A stretch of 19,899 nucleotides of DNA from an uncultured Chitinophagaceae bacterium (GTDB taxonomy: Bacteria; Bacteroidota; Bacteroidia; Chitinophagales; Chitinophagaceae): NCBI GenBank assembly GCA_937900675.1, contig CALCEA010000171.1, positions 1 to 19,899 of the forward strand, in the 5' to 3' direction. Shown piece by piece: positions 1-7,140 of this stretch. The position numbers and the translations under genes are program-made. The notes beneath the pieces are model-generated. The model saw nothing but the letters and a program-made list of their open reading frames with translations, made no database searches and was not told where the DNA came from. Position 1 is the stretch's first letter, and each line of letters begins with the position of its first letter.

Positions 1-108
1 AATATAGCTCGAATTAAAGAAATTATAAAACTTTACAATAGTTTATTCAGTACTTCTATAAAATCATATTATAATGTCATTTCCCCCAAAAAAGTAGACA
101 TTTATTTT

Positions 109-116
109 TACATTTG
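109..116 (+). promoter_or_regulatory. Bacteroidetes-type -7 element upstream of the sensor kinase
   Basis: TACATTTG matches the Bacteroidota -7 consensus TAnnTTTG exactly. No convincing -33 TTTG/TTG lies at the expected 17-23 bases upstream. The element overlaps the first possible TTG start at 114, which argues that translation begins further down, at the TTG at 132. Confidence 0.45.
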
Positions 117-131
117 AGTAAACCGATTCAA

Positions 132-3002
132 TTGAATATTTTCAACTTCAAGAAGCTTTTTTTTACTTTACTTTTCACAGTCTTATTTGTTTCAGCCTAT
201 AGTTTTCAAAATGAGGCATTGGATAAATTTATTAGTGGTACAGTTTATCATTTCCAAAAAGACTCTGTTGGGAGAATTTGGATGGCTACTGATAAGGGTC
301 TTTATGTATCCGATGGGTTGAACTATATTCAAATCAAAACAGGAAATAAAGAGATCACCAATAGTAGTGTAAAAGAGCTTGTACTTTATAAAAATAATTT
401 GTTCGTAATTTTTAAGGAAAAAGCTTTAGTTATTTTAGATATAAATACATTAAAATATCAACAAATTACCAATAAGCCAGTTTCTAGTGTAGTGATTGAC
501 AATGATCAGTATTTTTTTGTTTTATTAAATAATGGAGAATTATACAAAGTTGATTACGAAAGAAGTCGACTTCTGAAACTTAATTTATTAAATCAATTTG
601 GAAATGATCAAGATAATCTCCCAATTTTAACTTCTAATTCATCTTCTTCTTTATTACTAGCCCTCATTAATAAAGGAGTCTATAAAATAGATAAAACTAC
701 TGGGAAGATTTTAAAGGATTATAAAATAATTCCAAATGGCAATAATAATAAATTTTCCCATTTAGGTAATCGAGTTTTTTTTATTAATCAAAACGTATTG
801 CTTGAATTAAATCAACAAGGTGAGTTTCAAAAAAGTAATTATGTTAAAGATAATTTCAATATTTCTTCCATATTTCCAATTTCGGAGAATGATAAAATTA
901 TTATTAAATCCAGAAAGAATATCTTTTTTGAAACAAAAGGGAAGATTATTCAGTTTAATTTAACAAAGCAAAAAAATTATGAAGTATCAGATGCAATATT
1001 TATTTCAGAAAACAACATTTTACTTGGCACCAATCAAGGTATTGTTAAAGTTTTAAACATAGAACAAAAAGTTCGTTCAATATATGATTCTGCCATTCAA
1101 TTAAATGATTATGTAAATGTTAGAAGAAAAATTATCCAGTATAAAAAAAATATAATAATTTTTTTAGGATACCCTTTGCCACATTTATATGATGTTGATA
1201 CTAAAAAATTCACACCAATTGCAGATAAAATATCATCGACATATGATGGGGTGCTTATTGGGAATTATATTTACGCTACATCAGATGGAGGTGGATTAAA
1301 AAAAATTGACATTGAAAAGAGGACCATCAGTGATATTATTACAAAAGATATAGATACACTTCGTTTTTATGGAGCCATTTGTGATATAAGTTCAATAAAA
1401 AAAGACAATGTTTTAATTGGTAGAAGGGGTGCAGTTATATTGTACAACATTGTCAATAAAAGAAGCTCTACCATTTCCTTAGAGAATATTAATGCCAAAG
1501 TTAATGCCATTGGGTATGATAGTTTAACAGGTCTAATTTATATAGGTACAGATGATGGATTATATAAAATTAATTTATTTACTAAGGAAGTTGTTAAGAA
1601 GATCAAAATACCAGGTACAATTATTTCTGATCTTTTAATTTCAAATAAACAGAGTAAAAGTGTATTATGGTATATCTCAAATAATGGCTTGACATCTATT
1701 AATTTAAAGAACAATAAAATAGAAACTCATATAGATGAAATTAATTTTGATAATAATAGATTAACTTCATTACAAATAGATCAAAAAAATCGTATTTGGG
1801 TTAGTTCTTATGGCGGAATTTATGGGTATGAATATCCCACAAATAATATTATTAAGATAGACTCAAGAAATGGATTAGTGAATCAAGAATTTAATTTTAA
1901 ATCTGCCTTACAATTAAAAAATGGGGATTTAATATTTGGAGGTTTGAATGGTTATGATATTATCTCAACTAGTCAATTTAAATATTTAGGAAAGCCAATA
2001 AAAGGACTTATACTTGGTTATAATATTTATGGATTTGGAAGCATAGAATATCATCATTATAACCCTAATGAAATAATTCAATATAATACCTCGAGTTATT
2101 ATTTAGAATTATATTTTTCTATGAAAGATACTGAAAAGTTCAAGTATACCGAGTTCGAATACAAAATTGACAATGGAAAATGGTTGAGTCTTAATGGTCT
2201 TTCTTACTTATACATGTATAATTTAAAAGATGGTTTACATACAATAAATATTAGAGGTTGGGATGACAGTGGAAATCCAGTTGTCTTTGATACCATTAAA
2301 GTAAATCAAGTGACAGACTTTTTTAAGTCAACTAATTTTAGATATCTTTTACTTTTTATGGTTATTATTTTATTAGTCGTTACTGTTTTTATCAATTATT
2401 ATAATTTTAGAGAATTGAATAATGTGAAGATGAATATTGCTATGGATTTACATGATGAAATTGGTACCATCATTAATAGGTCATTATTTACAATAAAAGA
2501 AGACCCGGTTTTGAACAAAAATAAACAATTAGTTAATAATCTTTCAGAAGCATTATTTAGTATTAGAACATATATAAATGCATTTAATGTAGGAAATATA
2601 AATATTTATCAATTTTTAGATGAAATAAAAGAACATTCTACAAATTATTTTAAAAACTCAGGTATCATTTATAATTTAACTTATGTAATTGATAAAGATT
2701 ATAATATTAATTCTTTTATATATAGAGATTTAAAATTGATTATGTACGAAATCAATCAAAACATATTGAAACATTCCAAATCAACTATTGTAAATGCTCA
2801 GATTAGCATTGCCAATGGTAAATTAAATGCATATATTCAAGATAATGGAGTTTTTAATAATGTAAATGATTTGGAAAGGAAAGGAAATGGTATTACAAAT
2901 ATTAGAAAAAGGATTAATAGGCAAAAAGGGGAAGTTAATTTTACAATTAATCCTGTTGGTTATGGCTTGAAGATAGAATTTAATCTTAATTTAGATGAAT
3001 AA
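132..3002 (+). CDS. Propeller-type (Reg_prop/Y_Y_Y) membrane sensor histidine kinase
   Basis: Sensor kinase of the two-component-regulator-propeller type. Seen in order: signal peptide (residues about 1-25); a long propeller region whose repeats include RIWMATDKG near residue 48 and a later RIWVSSYGG; a Y_Y_Y-like Ig fold at about 640-717; one TM segment at about 738-760; then a short cytoplasmic kinase. The H-box is MDLHDEIG with the candidate phospho-acceptor at His774. The HATPase has an N-box with E873 and N877 followed by KHS, a DNG G1 box and a GNGITNIRKR G2 box. The sensor half is therefore periplasmic and the kinase resembles the HisKA_3/LytS-NarL group. There is no fused receiver; the response regulator follows 15 bases later. 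No ATG or GTG is available at the N-terminus: TTG at 114 and TTG at 132 are both in frame. I prefer 132 because 114 lies inside a -7 element and the protein from 132 starts directly with a signal peptide. The ligand cannot be read from sequence. Confidence 0.88.
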   Translation: MNIFNFKKLFFTLLFTVLFVSAYSFQNEALDKFISGTVYHFQKDSVGRIWMATDKGLYVSDGLNYIQIKTGNKEITNSSVKELVLYKNNLFVIFKEKALVILDINTLKYQQITNKPVSSVVIDNDQYFFVLLNNGELYKVDYERSRLLKLNLLNQFGNDQDNLPILTSNSSSSLLLALINKGVYKIDKTTGKILKDYKIIPNGNNNKFSHLGNRVFFINQNVLLELNQQGEFQKSNYVKDNFNISSIFPISENDKIIIKSRKNIFFETKGKIIQFNLTKQKNYEVSDAIFISENNILLGTNQGIVKVLNIEQKVRSIYDSAIQLNDYVNVRRKIIQYKKNIIIFLGYPLPHLYDVDTKKFTPIADKISSTYDGVLIGNYIYATSDGGGLKKIDIEKRTISDIITKDIDTLRFYGAICDISSIKKDNVLIGRRGAVILYNIVNKRSSTISLENINAKVNAIGYDSLTGLIYIGTDDGLYKINLFTKEVVKKIKIPGTIISDLLISNKQSKSVLWYISNNGLTSINLKNNKIETHIDEINFDNNRLTSLQIDQKNRIWVSSYGGIYGYEYPTNNIIKIDSRNGLVNQEFNFKSALQLKNGDLIFGGLNGYDIISTSQFKYLGKPIKGLILGYNIYGFGSIEYHHYNPNEIIQYNTSSYYLELYFSMKDTEKFKYTEFEYKIDNGKWLSLNGLSYLYMYNLKDGLHTINIRGWDDSGNPVVFDTIKVNQVTDFFKSTNFRYLLLFMVIILLVVTVFINYYNFRELNNVKMNIAMDLHDEIGTIINRSLFTIKEDPVLNKNKQLVNNLSEALFSIRTYINAFNVGNINIYQFLDEIKEHSTNYFKNSGIIYNLTYVIDKDYNINSFIYRDLKLIMYEINQNILKHSKSTIVNAQISIANGKLNAYIQDNGVFNNVNDLERKGNGITNIRKRINRQKGEVNFTINPVGYGLKIEFNLNLDE

Positions 3003-3017
3003 TTAACTTTATGAACT

Positions 3018-3620
3018 ATGGCTAAGATTGTTTCTATCATTGAGGATGATTTTACTTTATCTCAAATTTTACAAAGAAAGATTAACCAATTAGATTCTTT
3101 TAAGTGTAATCATACATTTATTACTGTAAATGAATTTTTATTAACTAATCAGACAAGTGATATTTTATTATTAGATATCAATCTGCCAGGCACAAACGGG
3201 TTAGATGCCATTCCTATAATTTTAAATAAATATCCTAATTTAATTATAGTGATGAATACCATTAAGGATGATGTTGAAACCATCTACAAATCACTAGAAT
3301 CAGGAGCTATAGGATATATTGACAAACAAAGTTTCGATGATAATATTTTAGAAGTTCTTGAAACAGTTGAAAATGGTGGGGCATTCATGACACCCAAAAT
3401 TGCCAGGAAAATTATCGAGAGTTTTAAGAAACCTAAAATGCCCAACTTAACAGAAAGAGAGCATGAGGTTGTGCAAGGTATTTTGGAAGGTTATACTTAT
3501 ATGCAAATTGCTGAAAAGTATTTTATTACTATAGACACAGTAAGATCCCATATTAAAAATATATATAAGAAATTAAGTATTAATTCTAAAGCGCAACTTT
3601 TTAAACTTTATAGAAGTTAG
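3018..3620 (+). CDS. LuxR/NarL-type response regulator
   Basis: Cytoplasmic response regulator, 200 residues, the usual length for the NarL/FixJ family. The receiver domain covers about residues 1-120, with acidic pocket E9/D10/D11, phospho-acceptor D53 in LLLDINLPG, T81 and K103. The C-terminal LuxR-type HTH (about 144-198) carries LTEREHEVVQGILEG and the recognition helix TIDTVRSHIKNIYKKL. It begins 15 bases after the propeller kinase, so the two form an operon and almost certainly a cognate pair. Its target is not known. A perfect inverted repeat in the promoter of the next gene is one candidate binding site, which is inference from position only. Confidence 0.93.
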   Translation: MAKIVSIIEDDFTLSQILQRKINQLDSFKCNHTFITVNEFLLTNQTSDILLLDINLPGTNGLDAIPIILNKYPNLIIVMNTIKDDVETIYKSLESGAIGYIDKQSFDDNILEVLETVENGGAFMTPKIARKIIESFKKPKMPNLTEREHEVVQGILEGYTYMQIAEKYFITIDTVRSHIKNIYKKLSINSKAQLFKLYRS

Positions 3621-3672
3621 ATTTTTTGCAATTTGTTAAATTTTACCCAAACTCTAAATATCACATTTAAAT

Positions 3673-3692
3673 GTCAAAATAATAATTTTGAC
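3673..3692 (+). promoter_or_regulatory. Perfect inverted repeat upstream of the 80-aa gene
   Basis: GTCAAAAT, 4-base spacer AATA, ATTTTGAC: eight-base perfect arms. It ends six bases before a TAATTTTG -7 element at 3698-3705, so it occupies the -33 region where an operator or activator site would sit. It has no U-run after it, so it does not read as a terminator for the response-regulator gene. Confidence 0.45.
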
Positions 3693-3697
3693 ATAAC

Positions 3698-3705
3698 TAA
3701 TTTTG
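3698..3705 (+). promoter_or_regulatory. -7 promoter element
   Basis: TAATTTTG fits TAnnTTTG. The TTG inside it could be taken for a start codon at 3703, but the ATG at 3730, 24 bases downstream, is a better start for the gene that follows. Confidence 0.4.
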
Positions 3706-3729
3706 TATCAAAGATTAATTGTATATCCA

Positions 3730-3972
3730 ATGAATAACTTTGATATTATTTTAGAAAATGATAAAAAATACGAGTTAGAATTAGCTCATTTGGGAGATCT
3801 TTCTAAATTTTGTTTTGCTGAGTTAAGTAAGCAATTGCCTCAGTTCAACATTAGTATTGAAAATTTTGGGTCATATTTTGTAGCTAGCTTTGAATCAGCT
3901 TATACAGTTTTATGCATTCGTTATACTACAGATGGGGAATTTGTGAGAATAGTCGACCAGTATTGGAAATAG
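3730..3972 (+). CDS. Small protein of unknown function (80 aa)
   Basis: I do not recognise this family. It encodes 80 residues from ATG 3730, with no signal peptide or TM segment; it looks like a small mixed alpha/beta cytoplasmic protein ending in RIVDQYWK. An in-frame TTG at 3703 would add nine residues but lies in the -7 promoter element. The gene has its own promoter signals and inverted repeat and is closed by a strong hairpin terminator, so it is a monocistronic unit just after the two-component operon. Whether the response regulator controls it is untested. Confidence 0.6.
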   Translation: MNNFDIILENDKKYELELAHLGDLSKFCFAELSKQLPQFNISIENFGSYFVASFESAYTVLCIRYTTDGEFVRIVDQYWK

Positions 3973-3993
3973 TATATTTTATTTTAATATGGG

Positions 3994-4028
3994 AAATCCC
4001 TTCTTTTTAAAAAGAAGGGATTTTTTTT
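3994..4028 (+). terminator. Rho-independent terminator
   Basis: Two 15-base arms at 3994-4008 and 4009-4023 are perfectly complementary (core ATCCCTTC/GAAGGGAT), with the loop formed from the central A/T bases, followed by a T-run to 4028. It lies 21 bases after the stop of the 80-aa gene. Confidence 0.85.
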
Positions 4029-4030
4029 GC

Positions 4031-4069
4031 TTGATTGTGAAATATTAATTTACTTTGTAATTCAAAGTA
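4031..4069 (+). promoter_or_regulatory. Promoter with overlapping inverted repeat for the membrane-protein/wHTH operon
   Basis: TTG at 4031-4033 followed after 16 bases by TTACTTTG (4050-4057) forms a plausible -33/-7 pair. A perfect inverted repeat TACTTTG-TAATT-CAAAGTA (4051-4057 and 4063-4069) covers the -7 element and start-site region. A repressor bound here would block initiation. The operon encodes a winged-helix regulator, so autorepression is a reasonable inference. Confidence 0.45.
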
Positions 4070-4074
4070 CTTTT

Positions 4075-4716
4075 ATGAACGAAGAATTGAAAAATGAACA
4101 GTTGGCTGCCATCTCTGAAATGAGGGATATGATGCAACGATCGTCTAAGTTTTTGTCCTTAAGTGGCTTAGCGGGGATATTAGTAGGTTGCGTGGCATTA
4201 TTAGGGGTTGGGGTAACATATTATTTGCTTGAAATGCCTTTCGATTCAACAGGATATCTAATGTATTTGGGGAAAGCCCTAGAAGTCCATGAAACCACAC
4301 TTAAAAATATCATATTTATAAATGTTTCGGTTTTAATACTCTCTTTAATGATTGGCTCTTTGATGGCCATTAGAAATGCAAAAAGAAAAGGTTTGTCAGT
4401 TGTAGACAATACAACAAAACGATTGGTCATCAACATGTTTATCCCATTGTTAGTAGGAGGGATATTTATAGTAGCATTATTAATGCAGCAAAGTTTATCA
4501 TTTATACTGCCATCAATGTTGATTTTTTATGGGATGGCTTTATTAAATGCTAGTAAGTATTCAATAGAAGATATAAGGTATTTAGGCTTGATTGAAATGT
4601 TTTTGGGTTTATCAGCGATGTTTTTTCTAGATCAAGCATTAATTATTTGGGGATTGGGATTTGGTATTTTACACATGATTTATGGTGTTATACTTTATAA
4701 TAAATATGAAAAGTGA
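4075..4716 (+). CDS. Polytopic membrane protein of unknown function
   Basis: 213 residues from ATG 4075. A short charged N-terminus (MNEELKNEQ...) precedes about six hydrophobic segments, including SGLAGILVGCVALLGVGV, IIFINVSVLILSLMIGSL and FIPLLVGGIFIVALLM. An in-frame TTG at 4027 lies inside the preceding terminator and is rejected. Its stop overlaps the GTG start of the winged-helix regulator (GTGA), so translation is coupled. Membrane proteins paired with small winged-helix regulators are common in Bacteroidota; the role of this one is unknown, and no enzyme or transporter motif is visible. Confidence 0.82.
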   Translation: MNEELKNEQLAAISEMRDMMQRSSKFLSLSGLAGILVGCVALLGVGVTYYLLEMPFDSTGYLMYLGKALEVHETTLKNIIFINVSVLILSLMIGSLMAIRNAKRKGLSVVDNTTKRLVINMFIPLLVGGIFIVALLMQQSLSFILPSMLIFYGMALLNASKYSIEDIRYLGLIEMFLGLSAMFFLDQALIIWGLGFGILHMIYGVILYNKYEK

Positions 4717-5012
4717 AAGATTTTATAACATCTTTAGATAAGGGATTTGAAAGTCGTGTAAGGCTAGGTATTATGTCCATTCTTGTAGTAAATGATTCAG
4801 TTGATTTTAATACACTTAAAGAACAATTGAATATTTCAGATGGGAATATTGCCAGTCATATAACTGCGTTAGAAAAATTAAATTATTTGGAAGTAAAAAA
4901 ACAGTTTATTGGTAAAAAGCCCAATACTTCCTACAAGGCAACTCAACAAGGAATCAAAGCTTTTAAGAATCATTTAGATACTTTAGAGAAATTAATAAAA
5001 ATCAAATTTTAA
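4713..5012 (+). CDS. Winged-helix transcriptional regulator (HTH_34/MarR-like)
   Basis: 99-residue one-domain DNA-binding protein. Visible elements are an N-terminal helix with SRVRLGIMSIL, an HTH with FNTLKEQLNISDGNIASHI, the wing segment EVKKQFIGKKPNTSYKAT, and a C-terminal helix. This pattern fits the small winged-helix HTH_34/ArsR-PadR-like group. It has no sensor domain or metal-binding cysteines. Start is GTG at 4713, overlapping the previous stop; four bases separate it from the next gene. The inverted repeat at 4051-4069 in the operon promoter is its most obvious candidate operator. Confidence 0.85.
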   Translation: MKDFITSLDKGFESRVRLGIMSILVVNDSVDFNTLKEQLNISDGNIASHITALEKLNYLEVKKQFIGKKPNTSYKATQQGIKAFKNHLDTLEKLIKIKF

Positions 5013-5016
5013 AATA

Positions 5017-6123
5017 ATGATACAGGATAATTTAGAAAATAATGAAATCAATTGGGGCAAGAAAAATGAATTAGTAATTATTGCATTTGCAATAATTATT
5101 GCTGGTTTTATCGCTAAGATTCCTCAATTTCAGGGAGTAAGAGAAGATTTATTTTATGAGAAAAATGTAAGCTTTATATTTCTTCCTCTATTAATGGTTT
5201 ACTTTAATTGGAAGAATCAATTAGCGTGGAAAAAATTAATCTTTCCATTAGTTGTGGTGAGTCTTTCTGTGGTTTATATTAATATGTTACCTTATGGTGA
5301 AAAAAGCGATTCGGATAGTTTAAGTTATTTTCATTTACCCATTCTAATATGGATATTATTAGGGTTTACTTATGTAGGATCTAGTATTGTTAATTTCAAA
5401 AATGGAATTTTATTTTTAAGATTTACAGCAAATTTGGTAGTGATGAGTGTAATTATTCTTATATCTGGCTTTTTATTTATGGCCATGACAATGGGGCTCT
5501 TCAAATTAATTGGAATTGATACAGTTTATTTAGTTCAACATTATGTACTTATTTGGGGTTTGCCTTCCATACCATTAATTGCAAGTTTTATTGTATCTAA
5601 TAATCCTCAAATTGTCAATAAAATTTCTCCTATTATTGCTAAGATATTTACGCCAATGGTGACTTTGATGTTGTTTTTATTTCTTTTTGGAATAATCGTA
5701 ACTGGAAAAAATCCAACACAGGACAGAGAGTTCTTGCTAATACTTAATGCATTACTGGTGGGTGTAATGGCTTTAATTATTTTCTCATTACAAGAGATGA
5801 CAAAAAGTGAGAAGCAGGCTATTCAATTATATACTTTATTAGCATTATCGGCAATTACCATTCTAATAAATTGCCTTGCTTTGTATTCTATTCTCTTTAG
5901 ATTGGTAGAATTTGGTTTCTCTGCAAATAGAGTAGCTGTAATCGGTGCAGATATTTTTATTTTCACCCATTTACTTTTATTAACAAGAAAGTTGTTTTTA
6001 TTCAATCAATCAAAAGTATCTGTGACTGAAGTAGAAATTACTGCAGGCAACTATTTGCCAGTTTATTTTGCCTGGGTATCTTTTGTGGTCTTTGTATTAC
6101 CTTTTATTTTTGATTTCAAATAA
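5017..6123 (+). CDS. Polytopic membrane protein, probably DUF4153 family
   Basis: 368 residues with about ten hydrophobic segments along the whole length, for example LVIIAFAIIIAGFI near the start, LVVMSVIILISGFLFMAM in the middle and YFAWVSFVVFVLPFIFDF at the end. The N-terminal YEKNVSFIFLPLLM and the length agree with my memory of the DUF4153 family, but I could not check this. It is the last gene of an operon with the winged-helix regulator (gap 4 bases). The function of the family is not established. Confidence 0.75.
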   Translation: MIQDNLENNEINWGKKNELVIIAFAIIIAGFIAKIPQFQGVREDLFYEKNVSFIFLPLLMVYFNWKNQLAWKKLIFPLVVVSLSVVYINMLPYGEKSDSDSLSYFHLPILIWILLGFTYVGSSIVNFKNGILFLRFTANLVVMSVIILISGFLFMAMTMGLFKLIGIDTVYLVQHYVLIWGLPSIPLIASFIVSNNPQIVNKISPIIAKIFTPMVTLMLFLFLFGIIVTGKNPTQDREFLLILNALLVGVMALIIFSLQEMTKSEKQAIQLYTLLALSAITILINCLALYSILFRLVEFGFSANRVAVIGADIFIFTHLLLLTRKLFLFNQSKVSVTEVEITAGNYLPVYFAWVSFVVFVLPFIFDFK

Positions 6124-6141
6124 GTAAGAATTCTAATCATA

Positions 6142-6186
6142 CATCAAAAAAGCCTCTAAGCAATTGACTTAGAGGCTTTTTTGATG
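6142..6186. terminator. Strong bidirectional terminator
   Basis: Perfect 19-base arms, 6142-6160 and 6168-6186, with loop CAATTGA; core AGCCTCTAAG/CTTAGAGGCT flanked by A6 and T6. It works for the DUF4153-like gene on the plus strand and for the 27-aa ORF on the minus strand. Confidence 0.92.
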
Positions 6187-6198
6187 GAGGTGGGCTAA

Positions 6199-6282
6199 TT
6201 AGCTAGCTCCTAATAAGATTAAACCAAGTGTTGTTAAGTAAATAATACAAACAAAAAGCACTTGTCCTACTTCCTTTTTCAT
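6199..6282 (-). CDS. Possible 27-aa single-TM small protein
   Basis: A short minus-strand ORF starting ATG at 6282 and ending TAA at 6199. It encodes 27 residues: a charged start (MKKEVGQ) followed by one uninterrupted hydrophobic segment ending in LILLGAS. The segment is long enough to cross a membrane and follows the positive-inside rule. The stop is only 12 bases from the terminator stem, where a real minus-strand transcript would end. This would fill an otherwise empty 236-base gap. I see no clear ribosome binding site or strong -7 element upstream, so it remains a candidate. Confidence 0.45.
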   Translation of the reverse strand: MKKEVGQVLFVCIIYLTTLGLILLGAS

Positions 6283-6322
6283 GGTGTAATATTTTCGTAA
6301 AAATAAAAAAAAATCGGACATA

Positions 6323-6355
6323 TTGTCAATATTTTCCTTCAATGCGTTAATTTTA
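6323..6355 (+). promoter_or_regulatory. Promoter of the beta-barrel candidate
   Basis: TTG at 6323-6325, 22-base spacer, TAATTTTA at 6348-6355 (one mismatch to TAnnTTTG). The -7 element ends four bases before ATG 6360, so the transcript would be leaderless or nearly so. Confidence 0.4.
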
Positions 6356-6359
6356 CACA

Positions 6360-7127
6360 ATGAAAAAATCTTTGTCCTTCATTTTAGTCTTGAATTTATT
6401 GGTCAATGTAAATTCTTACGCTCAAGATTCCACCAGTAAGCCATATGTTGTTGCAGGTAATTTTGGTATCACGAATAATGGTATTTCCATCATTCCTACT
6501 TTTTCATTGAAAGATCCTGCATTTAATTTTACTGGTTCTTTGTCTAGAGGGGGTAGGTTTAGTTTAGACCCAGATGTAAGATTAACTTTTGATGGAAGAA
6601 AAGGAGGGGCAATGTTGTGGTTTAGATATAAAATGATTGAAGGTAAAAAGTTTCATTTTAGAGTTGGGGCGCATCCTGCATTTAATTTTGCTTTGAAAAC
6701 TGTAAGAGAGGGAAATAAGTCTTGGAATATTACTCAAGCTAGAAGATTTGTGGCAACAGAATTGGCACCATCTTATACAGTAAGTAAGAATCTAAGTTTT
6801 GGTGCTTATTATTTACATGGGAATGGTTTGCAAACAGATGGACCTATAAGTACTCATTTTGTAAATTTCATCACTTCTTTTTCAGGAATTAAATTAGGTG
6901 AAAATCATCTCTTAGCTTTCAGTCCCCAGGTGTATTACTTGCAAATAGATAGAGAAGATGGATTTTACTTAACAGGTAATGTGGTATTGGCTAGTAAAAA
7001 ATCTCCTTTATCATTGATGTATTTGTATAATAAAGAAATCAGAACCAATATCACAGGAAGTAAAAACTTGGATTGGAATGTCACTTTAATGTACAATTTC
7101 AATAAGTCTTTTAGAAGGTTGAATTAA
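6360..7127 (+). CDS. Secreted, probable outer-membrane beta-barrel protein
   Basis: 255 residues with a clear signal peptide (about 1-22, ending SYAQ before DSTSK). The mature part is rich in alternating polar/aromatic strands (such as GAMLWFRYKMIEGKKFHFRVGA) and ends with WNVTLMYNFNKSF, the sort of terminal strand found in outer-membrane barrels. No catalytic motif is visible. I do not recognise the specific family. It precedes an MFS transporter by 13 bases, but a -7 element in that gap suggests the transporter can also be transcribed separately. Confidence 0.7.
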   Translation: MKKSLSFILVLNLLVNVNSYAQDSTSKPYVVAGNFGITNNGISIIPTFSLKDPAFNFTGSLSRGGRFSLDPDVRLTFDGRKGGAMLWFRYKMIEGKKFHFRVGAHPAFNFALKTVREGNKSWNITQARRFVATELAPSYTVSKNLSFGAYYLHGNGLQTDGPISTHFVNFITSFSGIKLGENHLLAFSPQVYYLQIDREDGFYLTGNVVLASKKSPLSLMYLYNKEIRTNITGSKNLDWNVTLMYNFNKSFRRLN

Positions 7128-7128
7128 G

Positions 7129-7136
7129 TATCTTTG
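7129..7136 (+). promoter_or_regulatory. -7 element directly before the MFS gene
   Basis: TATCTTTG is a perfect TAnnTTTG, four bases before ATG 7141. The -33 region is not obvious. If active, the mRNA is essentially leaderless. Confidence 0.4.
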
Positions 7137-7140
7137 TTAG

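Noticed and set aside
1..113. Partial upstream gene
   Set aside because: No frame shows recognisable coding sequence, and the region reads as AT-rich leader with only a -7 element.
4027..4074. N-terminal extension of the membrane protein starting at TTG 4027
   Set aside because: The codon is in the T-run of the preceding terminator, and the extension would cover the promoter; ATG 4075 is better.
4221..4436. Minus-strand 71-codon ORF
   Set aside because: It is antisense to the membrane protein of the winged-helix operon, with no start context.
5823..6005. Minus-strand 60-codon ORF
   Set aside because: It is antisense to the DUF4153-like gene; nothing supports it.
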